Source of the DNA: Hymenobacter rigui
Lineage (GTDB): Bacteria > Bacteroidota > Bacteroidia > Cytophagales > Hymenobacteraceae
Direction: 5' to 3'
NCBI RefSeq assembly: GCF_003944715.1
Contig: NZ_RWIT01000001.1
Location: forward strand, 248,001 to 312,000
Length of the DNA: 64,000 nucleotides
Part shown: in pieces, positions 15,950 to 26,124 of the stretch
How the letters are laid out: each line of letters opens with the position of its first letter
How positions within the stretch are numbered: position 1 is the first letter of the stretch
The notes under the pieces: generated by a model
Database searches by the model: none
What the model saw: the letters and a program-made list of their open reading frames with translations, nothing else
Told to the model about the DNA's origin: nothing
Translations under genes and position numbers: made by a program

Positions 15950-17029
15950 TTATGTGCTTTTCAGTAGTTGCTGTATTACGTACCGGGCATCGGCAGCGGC
16001 ACCTCCCATCAGGGCCGAGCGGCGGTTGCGCTGCCAGGGCAACCCCAGAAACGCCAGACCCGGTACAGGGCTCAGCCCCCGGTTTTGTGCCGGCTCACCG
16101 GCTGCCGTAAGCGCCCCCGGAACCTGCAGCCACCCGTAGTCCGGCGCGTACCCCGTGGCCCACACTACCGCATCCAGCGAAGGGGTGTCGGCTAACTGCC
16201 CCCGTAGGCTGGTCGGACCGGTTACCTGTAGGGCCCGGCCAATGAACTGCACGTTGGGCAGCCGGCGCAGGTGTTGCAGATCCTGCCGTACTACCGGCTC
16301 CGGCTGGCTGCGCATGAAGCGGCCCAGCCACTTGTCCCGACCAGCTTCCAGCATGCCCGTCGTCAGCAGTAGCAGCCACATGGCCGTATTATTGGGGGCG
16401 GCCGGGGTTTTCTCATCGAAAGCCAGCACCACCGGCCGGCCGGTAGCGGCAACATCGGCGGCAATCTGTAGGGCTGAATTACCGCTGCCCACTACCGCTA
16501 CCGGCCCCGTACCCGGCAACTGCCGAGGGTGCTGATACTGGCTGCTATGGAGCTGTTGTAGCGCCGGATGCAGGGTGGCAGCAAAATCCGGAATTTTGGG
16601 TGCAGTGTACGGCCCGGTGCACACCAGTATCCGCCGGGCGCTGTATTGCCGACCGTCGGCAGTGTGCACCAAGTAGCCGCCGGGCGCAGGCTCTACCAGC
16701 GTAACGCGCTGATTATGCTCGATGGAAAACTTAAAATGGTGGGCGTAGTGCGCCAGATACCGGGCGGCCTCCTGTGCCGTGGGGTAGCGTGAGGCTGCAC
16801 CCGGCCAGGGCAGCCCCGGCAGATTGCTGGCCCAGGCCGGCGAATACAGCCGTAACGAAGAATACCGCGTGGCCCAGATGTGCCCCACGGTGGGCCGCTC
16901 ATCCAGCACCAGGCACGCTACGCCCCGCTGCTGCAGATAATAGGCCGCCGCCAAGCCGGACTGGCCCGCCCCAATGATAAGCGTGTCCGTAATTCGGGGG
17001 CCGGAGCCGGGTGCGCCGTCAGAAATCAT
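15950..17029 (-). CDS. FAD/NAD(P)-dependent flavin monooxygenase-like protein
   Basis: The product is 359 aa. TDTLIIGAGQSGLAAAYYLQQRGVACLVLDER is the FAD-binding fold, and GPVAVVGSGNSALQIAADVAATGRPVVLAFDEK is the second, NADPH-type Rossmann motif. LDAVVWATGYAPDYGWLQVPG is the ATG-containing hinge typical of the class B flavoprotein monooxygenase/CzcO family. The loop HIWATRYSSLRLYSPAWASNLPG also fits. Such enzymes oxygenate heteroatoms or ketones with NADPH and O2, and the substrate is unknown. It is 39 bases upstream of the stop of the hybrid kinase gene on the same strand, and the two are not functionally linked in any obvious way. Confidence 0.85.
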   Translation of the reverse strand: MISDGAPGSGPRITDTLIIGAGQSGLAAAYYLQQRGVACLVLDERPTVGHIWATRYSSLRLYSPAWASNLPGLPWPGAASRYPTAQEAARYLAHYAHHFKFSIEHNQRVTLVEPAPGGYLVHTADGRQYSARRILVCTGPYTAPKIPDFAATLHPALQQLHSSQYQHPRQLPGTGPVAVVGSGNSALQIAADVAATGRPVVLAFDEKTPAAPNNTAMWLLLLTTGMLEAGRDKWLGRFMRSQPEPVVRQDLQHLRRLPNVQFIGRALQVTGPTSLRGQLADTPSLDAVVWATGYAPDYGWLQVPGALTAAGEPAQNRGLSPVPGLAFLGLPWQRNRRSALMGGAAADARYVIQQLLKST

Positions 17030-17068
17030 GGTGCATATTACAACGACGCCGGGCAGTGAGCCACCTCA

Positions 17069-20000
17069 TTACGTCGGAAATTCTTCCCGCAGTTGCCCGA
17101 TTACCGCGTCGGCAATCTGGCGGACCTGGCGGACGAGGCTTTCCAGAGCAGTCCAGTCGGTGGTTTCAGGGGCGTAGGCCGCTGTTTCCAACTCCCGCAG
17201 CACCGGCCGCAGTGCCTGTACCTGCAGGCCGTCAATGGAGCTTTTCAGATGATGGGCGGCAGCTCCCAGCGGTTCCAGCTGCCGGGCGGCGAGATGCTGC
17301 TCCATTTCGGCTACTACCGGGGGGGTAGTGGTGATGAACAGGTTTGTAAGTCGCTGAATAAAGGCCGTATCATTATTGGTAATGCGCCGCAGGTTTTCCA
17401 GGTCATACAGCGGCTCTGAGGAGGGGGTAAAAGCCACTGGTTCCGCGGTTTGCGCAGTCTGGTCGGCAGCCAGAGCCGGATTGGCCTCCAAGTGCAGCAA
17501 CTCCGCAATAGTCCGAAACAGCGTCTCTTCCCGAAAGGGCTTCGACAGGTACGCGTCCAGACCAGCCTGTCGGTAGCGTTCTGCCTCGCCCTGCATAGCG
17601 TGGGCCGTAAGGGCCACCACCGGAGTAGCTGCCCGAGTAGCATTGGGGTGCTGGCGCAGGAGGTGGGTGGTAGCCACGCCGTCCATGCCGGGCATCTGAA
17701 TATCCATCAGAATAACATCGTAGGAATGCTGCCGGAAGAGTAGCAGGGCCTCCGCGCCCGAGGAAGCTGTATCCACCTCCATACCCCAGCCCTTCAGCAT
17801 TACCTGCACCAGCAACTGGTTAACAGGATTATCTTCCGTGAGCAACACGCGGCGGCCTTTCAACTGCTGATAGTTGGGCGCTGGCTGAGCGGGTTCTACC
17901 GCCGGGGGCTGTGCCTCAACGAAAGGCAGCGTGAAGCGGAACGTGCTGCCATGGTGCAAGCGGCTTTCGGCGGTAAGCGTCCCGCCAAGCAGCTCTACCA
18001 GCCCCCGCGAAATGCTGAGGCCCAGCCCGGAGCCGCCGTATTCGCGGGCGGTGCTGGCGGAGGCCTGCGTAAAGGGCTCGAAAAGCTGCTGAAGCTGCCC
18101 GGCCGAAATACCGATGCCGGTGTCCATCACTGAAAACTGGTACTGAAGCGGCTCCGTGGGCAGACTCACCTGCCGGCACACGAGCAATATCTGCCCTTTG
18201 TCCGTGAACTTGATGGCGTTGCTGAGCAAGTTCAGCAGTACCTGCCGGAGCCGGTATGGGTCGCCCATCACCCAGGTGGGGCCCGGCTCCAGTGGCAGTT
18301 GCAGCCGCAGCGTAATACCCTTCTCGGTTGCCTTGGGTAGCAGGGCCTGGCAGCAGGCCTTCAGTACTTCCTGCAGCTCAAACGGGACGGTATCTACCCG
18401 TACCCGGCCCGCGCCCAGCTGGGCCATATCCAGAATGTCGTTGATGACAACCAGCAGGTTTTCGGCCGAGTGACGGATGTGATGCAGATACTGGTGCTGC
18501 TCCTGGCTCAGGGAAGTTTTGCTGAGCAGCTCCGCCAGGCCCATAATACCGTTCATGGGCGTACGGATTTCGTGGCTCATGTTGGTGAGGAAAGTTTGCC
18601 GGGCCTGAGCATTCTGCTCGGCTATTTCCTTGGCCTGTTGCAGGGCCTGCTCGGTTTGCTTCAGCTCGGTAATATCATTATCGACTCCCAGCACCTGCAC
18701 CGTTCCATCGGCCAGTACGAACGGGCGTTTTACCGTTCGGAACCAGCGTAGCTGGCCCTGCGCATCCGTAAATGTATCTTCCAGGTCCACTTCCTGCTGG
18801 GTGCGCAGCACTTCCTCATCCTGCTCGACATGACGCTTCAGGTCCGGGAAGTTCTGCAGTAGTTGCGTCACTGGAGTCTGCAGCAGGGCTTCGTTAGACA
18901 GGCTATAGAGATGCGCAGTGGCTTGGTTGGCCAGAATGTAATTGCCGTCCCCGTCCTTGAGGTAAATCAGGTTAGGAACCGTATCAATTACCTGCCGGAA
19001 CAAGCGGTTCTGCTCGGCTAGACGGCGGTTGGCCGAGCGGCGCTGTTCATCAGCAATTTTCCAGCGGGTAATATCTTCCGCTGAGCCCACAATCTGCGTC
19101 ACATTGCCATGCTCATCCCGGGCAAAGGGTGTATTGCTGATGCGCAGCCACCGGATGGAGCCGTTCCGGTGGTACAGAAAGTACTCTAGGTGCAGAATTT
19201 CGCTGTCGGTGCAGCGGGCCACTTCTTCGAAATGCTGCTGCAGGCGGCGGGCTTCCTGTGGTGGCATCAGGCTGTTGATCATACTGCTACCCATGCGCTG
19301 CAGTTCTGCCTCACTATAGCCCAGCATCGTTTCCACGAAACGGTTGCAATAGATATTGGCCTGCTTCGCTACATCATAAATATAAATCAGATTGGGTGTG
19401 GTATTGGTCACACGCTCCACAAACAGGCGGCTCTGGCGGAGCTGCTCTTCGGTTTCGCGCCGCTCAGATACATCGGCTGCCGAGCCCACCAGCTGCCACA
19501 CCCGGCCGTTGGGCAGGCGGGTAAAGCAGGTGCTTTTCAGGCTCAACCACCGCCACGAGCCATTTCGGTGTCGGAAGCGGTATTCGGAGGTCAGGACCTC
19601 TGCATCCTGCATAAGGTGCCGGTCGCTGGTTTTGGCCTCAGAAATCAGCAGATCATCAGGGTGTATCAGTTGACGGACCATATCAGGCCCCATACCTAGT
19701 ACTTCCTCAACTGAATATCCCAGTATGGTTTCTACCTGTTTGTTGCAATACTGCAGCGAGGTGGTGTGCAGGTCGTAAATAAATACGATGTTGGGTACCG
19801 TATCATTAATGCGGGTAGTAAATAACTGATTGCGCAACAAGTCGGCTTCGGCGCGCCGCCGCTCGGTAATGGTGGTCAGGTAGAGGTTGGCTTCCTGTTC
19901 AACGGGCAGCGGGGCAATCGTCCAGAGGTAAAACTCACTGCCGAGAGGCTGCTCCACTGTGCGCGGCTCCCCGCTGGCCAGGGCTGCCCGTATCTCCTGC

Positions 20001-20656
20001 TGAATCCGATGGCGGCAGGCCTCTTCATTGGGGTGCGTGAAGGCGGCCAGTACCGGTGCTGCCGCCGGGTTGGCATATAGCGCCTCGGCCTGTTGGTTGA
20101 ACCGAATGGTCGGCTGCGGACTTTGCTCCGTCAGTTGGCTAAGCTCCTGTACCCGTCGCTGAGCCAGTTGCTGCTGCGTTACGTCCTCATAGCTCCAGAT
20201 GTGGAGTACAGTCACGCCGTTCTGCACTACCGGCAGATAATCCTGCTGCACAATCCGTCCGTCGCGCAGCCGTAGCAGCAGGCCGCTGCTGCGTTCCTGC
20301 GCGGCTACTATCCGGGTATTCTGTTGCCGCACCGTATCTGCCTCTTCCAGAATTACGCAGCTGGTATGCAGGTTTCCGGAGCGCTGGCCCATGTAGTCGG
20401 CCGGTAACCCGGGCAGGTGGAACAGGTCACACATTCGCTGATTGATGAGCGTAATGACGTGGTCCTGGTTTTCTGCCAGAATAGCCGTTGTCATGGTTTG
20501 CAGCAGAGCGCTGGCTTGGGCAGTCGATGCCTGCGAGCGGGCCCGCAGTTCCGCCAGTTGCTGCTGAGCCTCGGCACAGGCAGTCTGCGCGGTATGCCAC
20601 GAGCGTTGGGCATGGCGCAACTGGCGGCCCCAGTGGCGCTGACTGATAGAACTCAT
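17069..20656 (-). CDS. Multi-PAS hybrid histidine kinase with REC and HPt domains
   Basis: The product is 1195 aa with no transmembrane segment, so it is cytosolic. An N-terminal coiled coil (residues 1-55) leads into about five PAS domains. The clearest are NDTVPNIVFIYDLHTTSLQYCN, TNTTPNLIYIYDVAKQANIYCN and IDTVPNLIYLKDGDGNYILANQ. HisKA follows with MSHEIRTPMNGIMGLAELL, then HATPase with N and G boxes (LLNLLSNAIKFTDKG, DTGIGISAGQLQQLFEPF, GGSGLGLSISRGLVELLGG). A REC domain (RRVLLTEDNPVNQLLVQVML, VILMDIQMPGMDG) and a C-terminal HPt domain with AAHHLKSS follow. It is a complete phosphorelay in one chain. It lies 98 bases downstream of a sigma-54 activator gene. Confidence 0.93.
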   Translation of the reverse strand: MSSISQRHWGRQLRHAQRSWHTAQTACAEAQQQLAELRARSQASTAQASALLQTMTTAILAENQDHVITLINQRMCDLFHLPGLPADYMGQRSGNLHTSCVILEEADTVRQQNTRIVAAQERSSGLLLRLRDGRIVQQDYLPVVQNGVTVLHIWSYEDVTQQQLAQRRVQELSQLTEQSPQPTIRFNQQAEALYANPAAAPVLAAFTHPNEEACRHRIQQEIRAALASGEPRTVEQPLGSEFYLWTIAPLPVEQEANLYLTTITERRRAEADLLRNQLFTTRINDTVPNIVFIYDLHTTSLQYCNKQVETILGYSVEEVLGMGPDMVRQLIHPDDLLISEAKTSDRHLMQDAEVLTSEYRFRHRNGSWRWLSLKSTCFTRLPNGRVWQLVGSAADVSERRETEEQLRQSRLFVERVTNTTPNLIYIYDVAKQANIYCNRFVETMLGYSEAELQRMGSSMINSLMPPQEARRLQQHFEEVARCTDSEILHLEYFLYHRNGSIRWLRISNTPFARDEHGNVTQIVGSAEDITRWKIADEQRRSANRRLAEQNRLFRQVIDTVPNLIYLKDGDGNYILANQATAHLYSLSNEALLQTPVTQLLQNFPDLKRHVEQDEEVLRTQQEVDLEDTFTDAQGQLRWFRTVKRPFVLADGTVQVLGVDNDITELKQTEQALQQAKEIAEQNAQARQTFLTNMSHEIRTPMNGIMGLAELLSKTSLSQEQHQYLHHIRHSAENLLVVINDILDMAQLGAGRVRVDTVPFELQEVLKACCQALLPKATEKGITLRLQLPLEPGPTWVMGDPYRLRQVLLNLLSNAIKFTDKGQILLVCRQVSLPTEPLQYQFSVMDTGIGISAGQLQQLFEPFTQASASTAREYGGSGLGLSISRGLVELLGGTLTAESRLHHGSTFRFTLPFVEAQPPAVEPAQPAPNYQQLKGRRVLLTEDNPVNQLLVQVMLKGWGMEVDTASSGAEALLLFRQHSYDVILMDIQMPGMDGVATTHLLRQHPNATRAATPVVALTAHAMQGEAERYRQAGLDAYLSKPFREETLFRTIAELLHLEANPALAADQTAQTAEPVAFTPSSEPLYDLENLRRITNNDTAFIQRLTNLFITTTPPVVAEMEQHLAARQLEPLGAAAHHLKSSIDGLQVQALRPVLRELETAAYAPETTDWTALESLVRQVRQIADAVIGQLREEFPT

Positions 20657-20754
20657 AGCCTATTGTAATGATGAAGCCTACGATGCGCAACCGGCTATAA
20701 CTGCCCAGCAGGGAAAAGCCTGAGGGCCGCTGCGCCTTCTGCGCATACAGGGCG

Positions 20755-22122
20755 TTACCGGATACGGATTTCGTTGTTCTGAACCATACGATAAATAGTA
20801 GACTTCCCGATTTGCAGTTTGGCTGCTACCTGCAAAATATTTCCATTATGTGCATCCAGGTAGCGCTGCACAATGGCGGCCGTCTGGGTGCGCAACGATT
20901 CATTGCCTATCAGGGGTGTTTCATTCTGGCCGGCTTGCGGATGGCGCAATGGTAAGTCCTGGGGGTGTATCTGGTCGTTTTCGGCCAGTACAGCGGCCAG
21001 CTCCACCACCGCTTTCAGCTCACGAACATTGCCGGGGAAGTTGTAGTGCAACAGCTTCTGTCGGGCGGCTTCCGAAATGGAACAGGTGACCATGCTGTTC
21101 TGGGTGCAGAACTCGTGCAGGAACGCGTCGGCCAGCAGGAGCACATCCTGGCCCCGCTCACGCAGGGGAGGCAGAAGAATAGGCAGACCCAGCAGGCGGT
21201 AGTACAAATCCTCCCGGAAGCGACCTTCCTTCACTTCCTGACCCAAGTCGCGGTGGGTGGCCACCATCAGGCGGGCGTCAAACGGAACGCGCGTATTGCT
21301 GCCCACCCGTACTACTTCCCGCTCCTGCAGCACGCGGAGCAGCTTAGCTTGCAGACTCAGGTCCAGCTCCGAAATTTCGTCCAGAAAGAGTGTACCCTTA
21401 TGGGCTTCCTCAAAACGGCCGATGCGCTTGCTCACGGCACCGGTAAAAGCGCCTTTCTCGTGGCCGAACAGCTCACTTTCAAGCAACTCACGTGGAATAG
21501 CCGCCACATTCACGGCTACAAAGGCTGCGTCGCGCCGCTCCGAGCGAAAATGGATGGCTTTGGCTACCAACTCTTTCCCCGTGCCGGTTTCGCCGCTGAT
21601 AGAAACGGTGATGTTGGTGCGGGCTGCCTTATCAATAAGGCTATAGAGATGCTGAATCTGGGGGCTGTTTCCCAGAATAGCCCGCTCGGGGGTGTATTTC
21701 TGGCCAATCTGCTCTTTCAGGCGGGTATTTTCCTGGCGTAGGGCCAGTTGCTTACGAATGTTGTTGACGGAGTTCCACAGGCGGTCAGCCGTTTCTTCAT
21801 CCTTCACCAGGTAATCGTAGGCTCCCTGGCGCAGCAAACCAATAGCTGTCCGAACATCTTCCTGACCCGAAATGGCAATAACGGCTACATCGGGGAGCCG
21901 CTCCTGAATCTGCTGCAATACTTGGTCACCCTTACCATCGGGCAGTGAGTAATCGAGAGTAATGATGTCGGGTTTTTCGGAAAGATGACTTAAGCAGGCC
22001 TGGGCAGTGGTGAAGCGGCGAATGGTGAAATCGGGATTCTGAGCCAGTTTGTATTCCAACAGTTCGCCGTACCAGGCGTTGTCTTCAACAATGAAAATGG
22101 TAATAGGTATTGAGATACTCAT
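20755..22122 (-). CDS. Sigma-54-dependent response regulator (NtrC family)
   Basis: The product is 455 aa. The ATG at 22120-22122 (MSISIPITIFIVEDNAWYGELL) is preferred to an upstream TTG. An N-terminal REC domain contains the acceptor Asp in DIITLDYSLPDGKGDQVL. The AAA+ domain has Walker A GETGTGKELVAKAIH, the sigma-54 contact loop GAFTGA, Walker B GTLFLDEISELDL and the R-finger region FREDLYYRLLGLPI. A Fis-type HTH ends the protein (IVQRYLDAHNGNILQVAAKLQIGKSTIYRMVQ). It activates sigma-54 promoters on phosphorylation. The downstream hybrid kinase is its probable partner. Confidence 0.94.
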   Translation of the reverse strand: MSISIPITIFIVEDNAWYGELLEYKLAQNPDFTIRRFTTAQACLSHLSEKPDIITLDYSLPDGKGDQVLQQIQERLPDVAVIAISGQEDVRTAIGLLRQGAYDYLVKDEETADRLWNSVNNIRKQLALRQENTRLKEQIGQKYTPERAILGNSPQIQHLYSLIDKAARTNITVSISGETGTGKELVAKAIHFRSERRDAAFVAVNVAAIPRELLESELFGHEKGAFTGAVSKRIGRFEEAHKGTLFLDEISELDLSLQAKLLRVLQEREVVRVGSNTRVPFDARLMVATHRDLGQEVKEGRFREDLYYRLLGLPILLPPLRERGQDVLLLADAFLHEFCTQNSMVTCSISEAARQKLLHYNFPGNVRELKAVVELAAVLAENDQIHPQDLPLRHPQAGQNETPLIGNESLRTQTAAIVQRYLDAHNGNILQVAAKLQIGKSTIYRMVQNNEIRIR

Positions 22123-22436
22123 AGCTCGAGACAAAAAAGGAAAGGACGGAAAGCAGAACAGTAGAAAAAACGGCGTAGAGGGGAGTTGAGTTGTGTTTTT
22201 TGTTTTTGGGAAAACAGGTGGCTGTGCGAGTATAGGGGGCTTTTCGCTTGGATACTAGTGTTTCTCTATTTAGGAACAATTGTTTCGTATTGAGACAATA
22301 TATAGAATTCATATTTAAGGTAAGTATCTGTTTTTCAAATAGTTAATGATGAATAATAAGAATGGCTACTTTCTTGCCATACACGTCATTGGTAGTCAAT
22401 GAGTTGCTGTTGGTTTCCCTCTTTTATTACTTGTAC
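22123..22436. other. AT-rich divergent intergenic region
   Basis: This stretch of about 310 bases separates the divergent sigma-54 regulator and the T9SS surface-protein gene. It is markedly AT-rich towards its right half (around 22250-22350) and must hold the promoters for both. I could not place a confident -7/-33 pair or a sigma-54 site, and see no gene in it. Confidence 0.5.
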
Positions 22437-24656
22437 ATGAGTCATTTCTACGTATTAACGCCACGGCGTTTGGTTTCTGCCCTTTTAGTGGCTTTGTGTG
22501 CCTGCACGCAGGCGCTGGCCCAAGGCACTACACCACCTATTTATTCCAACTCTGGGATATCCGGGGCTACGCCCATTCGGGAGTGCAACACTATCCTGAA
22601 CATCACCACCTGTTTTGGTTCCGTATCCAATCCTGAGTACGCCACCGACGCCGATTTTAACACGGCGGCCACGCTCAATGTACCCGCCAGCACGCTGTTG
22701 ACGCAAACCCTAAAGTTGCGCATGGACATGGACGGCCTCGTGCCAGTTGGGCACCGGGCAGGCATTGTAGTAGCCCGCGAGGGTGGGCTGCTGAATCTTC
22801 TGGGGGTGGACCTGGTTTCGGCTATCAAAATCCGGACGTACCTAAGCAGCAATGGTGGCGCTTCGCAATTGCAGGAAACCAAGGTGGTTGATGCTAACGT
22901 GGCCGCGGCGCTGCTGGGCTCTGCCTCCACGGCCCCCATGCCACTGGAGTTTACGGCCAGCCGGCCCTTCGACCAGATTGAGATTGAAGCGGCTTCTTTG
23001 GTTTCGCTGGGCTACCAGCTGAAAGTGTTCTATGCGTACGGCATCGGCTCAAACCGTATCACCACGGCCAACGGTTACGTGTCGCGCTTTGCTACGCCCA
23101 CGGCCGCTAACTATAGTACCACTGCTACAGACAATGGTATTACGGTATGCGTGAACTCCAACGTGAGCAACCCTGCCAATGCCGTTGATACTGACCTGAC
23201 TAACTATGCCACCATGGGTGCGTTGGCAGACCTGAGCTGCCCCACCTCGCTACAGACGCAGCTGGAAGGCACGGCACCGGCCGGATACTACGCCGGCTTC
23301 GTGCTGGGCAGCCGTGGGCTGCTGGATGCTTCACTGCTCTCAGGGCTGCGCCTGACTACTTATCTGGGCAATACTGTGCAGGAGACGGGTACCGGAGCGG
23401 GCCTGCTCAGCCTGAGCCTGCTGCCCTCGGGGCAGTATAATATCCATATGGCTACTACCAAGCCATTTGATCGGGTGGAAATCCGGCGGGTAAGCCTGCT
23501 GGGCGTATTGGATAATCTGCAGGTATACTACGGCTTCGGGGTTGAGCCCCGCGTTTTCCGCGACCTGACCCCGCGCCTGTCAAGCTTCGCCAGTACGGCC
23601 GGCAACTATCAGGTCAACGGCAGCAGTCTGGCCTGCGTGAACTGCGCCATCAACAACCCCGACCTGGCCGTTGACCAGAACCTGACCGGTAATTATGCTT
23701 CCAAGAACTCCCTGCTGGCAGTAGGCGGCAGCACCCGCCTGAAAATGCGGCTGAACGGTGCCGGTATCGGTGGTAACCGCGCCGGGGTAGTGCTGGGCCT
23801 GGCTACCGGCCTCATTGATGCACAGCTGCTCACCAACATCCGGGTGAAAACCTATGCCGGTGCCGACGGCTCGGAGCTGGCCGAAACCATTACCGACCCC
23901 TCGCTGATTTCGCTGGAGCTGCTGGCCGATGGCAAGCAGGAAATTTCCTTCCGCACTACCCGCAGCTTTGAGTGGGTAGAGCTGGAACTGACCAACGGTA
24001 TTTCGGCACTGAACGACGCCCGTATTTATTACGCCTTTGCGGATGATGCCCCCAGCGGGTTCCCCACTACCATTACAGTACCGGTTTCGTCGCCGGTAAC
24101 CCTGACGTATCTGCGCGCTACCAACAGCGACGGGGCTATTGATGTCAGCTGGCAGACCAGTGCCGAAGCCAACAGCAGCCACTTTATTGTGGAGCGGGCG
24201 TTGTCGGCTTCGGGCAGCTTTCAGGCGCTGGGCCGCGTGAATGCGGCAGGCAACTCCAACACCAACCGCCAGTACCTCTTCCGTGACTTCGACGGTATTT
24301 CGCAGAGTGCCCCGACGCTCTACTACCGCCTGCGCATTGTGGATCTGAACGGGCAGGAGTCGTACTCGCAGGTAGCCTCCGTATCGGTACGGCCGCCGGT
24401 AGTCATCTTCAATGTATATCCGAACCCGGCCTCTTCCTCGCAACAAGTACGCATGCAACTGCCCGCCGACAAAATGGGCACGAAATACCAAGTGGCCGTG
24501 TACGACCAGATGGGTAACGAAGTGAGCCGCGAAACGGTGAGCAATGCCCGGGCCTATATCCCGGCGTCGCGCCTGCAGCCGGGCCTGTATCAGGTAACGC
24601 TTATTAATAAAGCAGGCCAACGCCTCGGCACTAAACGACTCGTAGTACAGCCATAA
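22437..24656 (+). CDS. T9SS-exported surface protein with triplicated modules
   Basis: The product is 739 aa. The start at 22437 gives a signal peptide ending CACTQALAQ; an upstream ATG adds an unlikely hydrophobic leader. Three related modules of about 165 aa follow. Each opens with a Cys-containing N..NP..A.D..L.NYA-type pattern (VSNPEYATDADFNTAATLN, VSNPANAVDTDLTNYATMG, INNPDLAVDQNLTGNYASK). Each ends in an R/KPFDxxEI and VYYGFG pattern. A fibronectin/carbohydrate-module-like segment comes next (LRATNSDGAIDVSWQTSAE, HFIVERALSASGSFQALGRV). The tail is a T9SS type A sorting domain (VYPNPASSSQQVRM ... LQPGLYQVTLINKAGQRLGTKRLVV). It is probably an adhesin-like surface protein. Confidence 0.85.
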   Translation: MSHFYVLTPRRLVSALLVALCACTQALAQGTTPPIYSNSGISGATPIRECNTILNITTCFGSVSNPEYATDADFNTAATLNVPASTLLTQTLKLRMDMDGLVPVGHRAGIVVAREGGLLNLLGVDLVSAIKIRTYLSSNGGASQLQETKVVDANVAAALLGSASTAPMPLEFTASRPFDQIEIEAASLVSLGYQLKVFYAYGIGSNRITTANGYVSRFATPTAANYSTTATDNGITVCVNSNVSNPANAVDTDLTNYATMGALADLSCPTSLQTQLEGTAPAGYYAGFVLGSRGLLDASLLSGLRLTTYLGNTVQETGTGAGLLSLSLLPSGQYNIHMATTKPFDRVEIRRVSLLGVLDNLQVYYGFGVEPRVFRDLTPRLSSFASTAGNYQVNGSSLACVNCAINNPDLAVDQNLTGNYASKNSLLAVGGSTRLKMRLNGAGIGGNRAGVVLGLATGLIDAQLLTNIRVKTYAGADGSELAETITDPSLISLELLADGKQEISFRTTRSFEWVELELTNGISALNDARIYYAFADDAPSGFPTTITVPVSSPVTLTYLRATNSDGAIDVSWQTSAEANSSHFIVERALSASGSFQALGRVNAAGNSNTNRQYLFRDFDGISQSAPTLYYRLRIVDLNGQESYSQVASVSVRPPVVIFNVYPNPASSSQQVRMQLPADKMGTKYQVAVYDQMGNEVSRETVSNARAYIPASRLQPGLYQVTLINKAGQRLGTKRLVVQP

Positions 24657-24709
24657 CCTTTATCTATTCTATAGCTATCCACCCAACTAGTTGTATTATT
24701 TGTTGAATG

Positions 24710-24742
24710 AACTCCCCGCTGTTGCAGGTCAGCGGGGAGTTC
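24710..24742 (+). terminator. Rho-independent terminator
   Basis: AACTCCCCGCTG pairs with CAGCGGGGAGTT around a short loop. The following T-run is weak (TTCTGCG). It lies after the T9SS surface-protein gene. The remaining bases to 25056 are AT-rich with no gene. Confidence 0.6.
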
Positions 24743-25056
24743 TGCGTTTATGCGGATAGGTGGTTTATACTACTTGATATACAGAACAGGCAATGGCGTG
24801 CTGATATACCGAAAATAGAATATGCGACAGCAAGGACGCAGAAGAAGTGCTGGAAGAGGGGTAGTATCTAAAGTGCCAAATTCCAAAAAGATATGCGTAA
24901 ATGTTTAATAGAAATTCTCATTTTGGGCCGTTGTCTCATCTTTGGAAAATGATAATATTCTGATAACATTCATCCCGAAGCTAACCGACATTTTTGCGGC
25001 TGAAATCTCATTCTCCTCTTTCCTGCTTTCCAACCAAACACCTCTCTTCAACCACC

Positions 25057-25944
25057 ATGCAGCGTACCCTTGTTCGTATTCTGAGTCTGGCCATGGTAGC
25101 CAGTGTCGTTGTGTCCTGCTCCAAAGATGCTGTCGCTCCGGCCACCAGCCCCAGCGCCTCCTCCCAAAGTGCCGATGCCACCGCCACGCGCGACGGTAAC
25201 ATGGCCCTGGGCAACCCCAGCGGTGCTACCACCAGCACTACCAACTACACCAACTACCTCATGAACAAAACGCAATACTCCATGTCGTATCACCGCGACC
25301 GGGGTATTCCGAACTGGGTAAGCTGGCATTTGAGCAGCGCCTGGCTGGGCAGCACTGCCCGTCAGGATAACTTTTCGGCCGATGCCACGCTGCCTTCGGG
25401 TTGGTACCGCGCAGGAAGCACTAGCTACAGCGGCTCGGGCTTCGACCGGGGCCATAACTGCCCCTCGGCCGACCGTACCGGCTCCGTAGCAGATAACTCC
25501 GCTACTTTTCTGATGACCAATATGATGCCGCAGGCGCCCAACAACAACCAGCGTACGTGGGCCAGCTTGGAAAACTACTGCCGTACCCTGGTAGATGCCG
25601 GTAACGAGCTGTACATCATCTGCGGCAGCTACGGCAAAGGCGGCACGGGCTCCAATGGGTACGCTGCCACCATCGATGCCGGCCGCATAACGGTGCCAGC
25701 CCGGTGCTGGAAGGTAATTGTGGTACTGCCCGTTGGTACCGGCGACGCAGCCCGCGTAACCACCAGCACCCGCGTTATTGCCATTGATACGCCCAACGAC
25801 AACTCCCTCAGCACTACCTGGGGCACTTATCGCACCACGGTAAACGCCATTGAAGCTGCTACTGGCTACGACCTGTTGTCTGCCGTATCCTCGTCGGTGC
25901 AAACAACCATTGAAGCTAAAGTGGATAACGGCCCCACCAGCTGA
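25057..25944 (+). CDS. Lipoprotein DNA/RNA non-specific endonuclease
   Basis: The product is 295 aa. The start at 25057 gives a lipoprotein signal, MQRTLVRILSLAMVASVVVSC. The nuclease body carries the family signature SGFDRGHNCPSADRT, with the catalytic His of DRGH. The metal-binding Asn lies in the FLMTNMMPQAPNNNQRTWASLENYCR helix. It should cleave single- and double-stranded nucleic acid with Mg2+ at the cell surface or in the periplasm, for example for nutrient scavenging. It is a lone gene followed by its own terminator. Confidence 0.9.
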   Translation: MQRTLVRILSLAMVASVVVSCSKDAVAPATSPSASSQSADATATRDGNMALGNPSGATTSTTNYTNYLMNKTQYSMSYHRDRGIPNWVSWHLSSAWLGSTARQDNFSADATLPSGWYRAGSTSYSGSGFDRGHNCPSADRTGSVADNSATFLMTNMMPQAPNNNQRTWASLENYCRTLVDAGNELYIICGSYGKGGTGSNGYAATIDAGRITVPARCWKVIVVLPVGTGDAARVTTSTRVIAIDTPNDNSLSTTWGTYRTTVNAIEAATGYDLLSAVSSSVQTTIEAKVDNGPTS

Positions 25945-25969
25945 TACTAACCCTTGGGCAGACTCATAC

Positions 25970-25998
25970 AAAAGCCCGACCTACTGGTCGGGCTTTTG
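25970..25998 (+). terminator. Rho-independent terminator
   Basis: AAAGCCCGAC pairs with GTCGGGCTTTT around CTACTG. It lies just after the nuclease gene. Confidence 0.85.
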
Positions 25999-26124
25999 TA
26001 TACATGGGTACTTATGCGAAGACGGTTAGCGGGCCCTTTCGGGCGTTCATCGACCATAAACAAGCCCTCACTTTAAATTTCTGTTACTTAGTCTAATAAG
26101 TACCAGTGGTCAGACAAAACCCTG

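Noticed and set aside
20656..20755. A separate small gene between the sigma-54 regulator and the hybrid kinase.
   Set aside because: The gap is only 98 bases and contains no frame with protein-like character.
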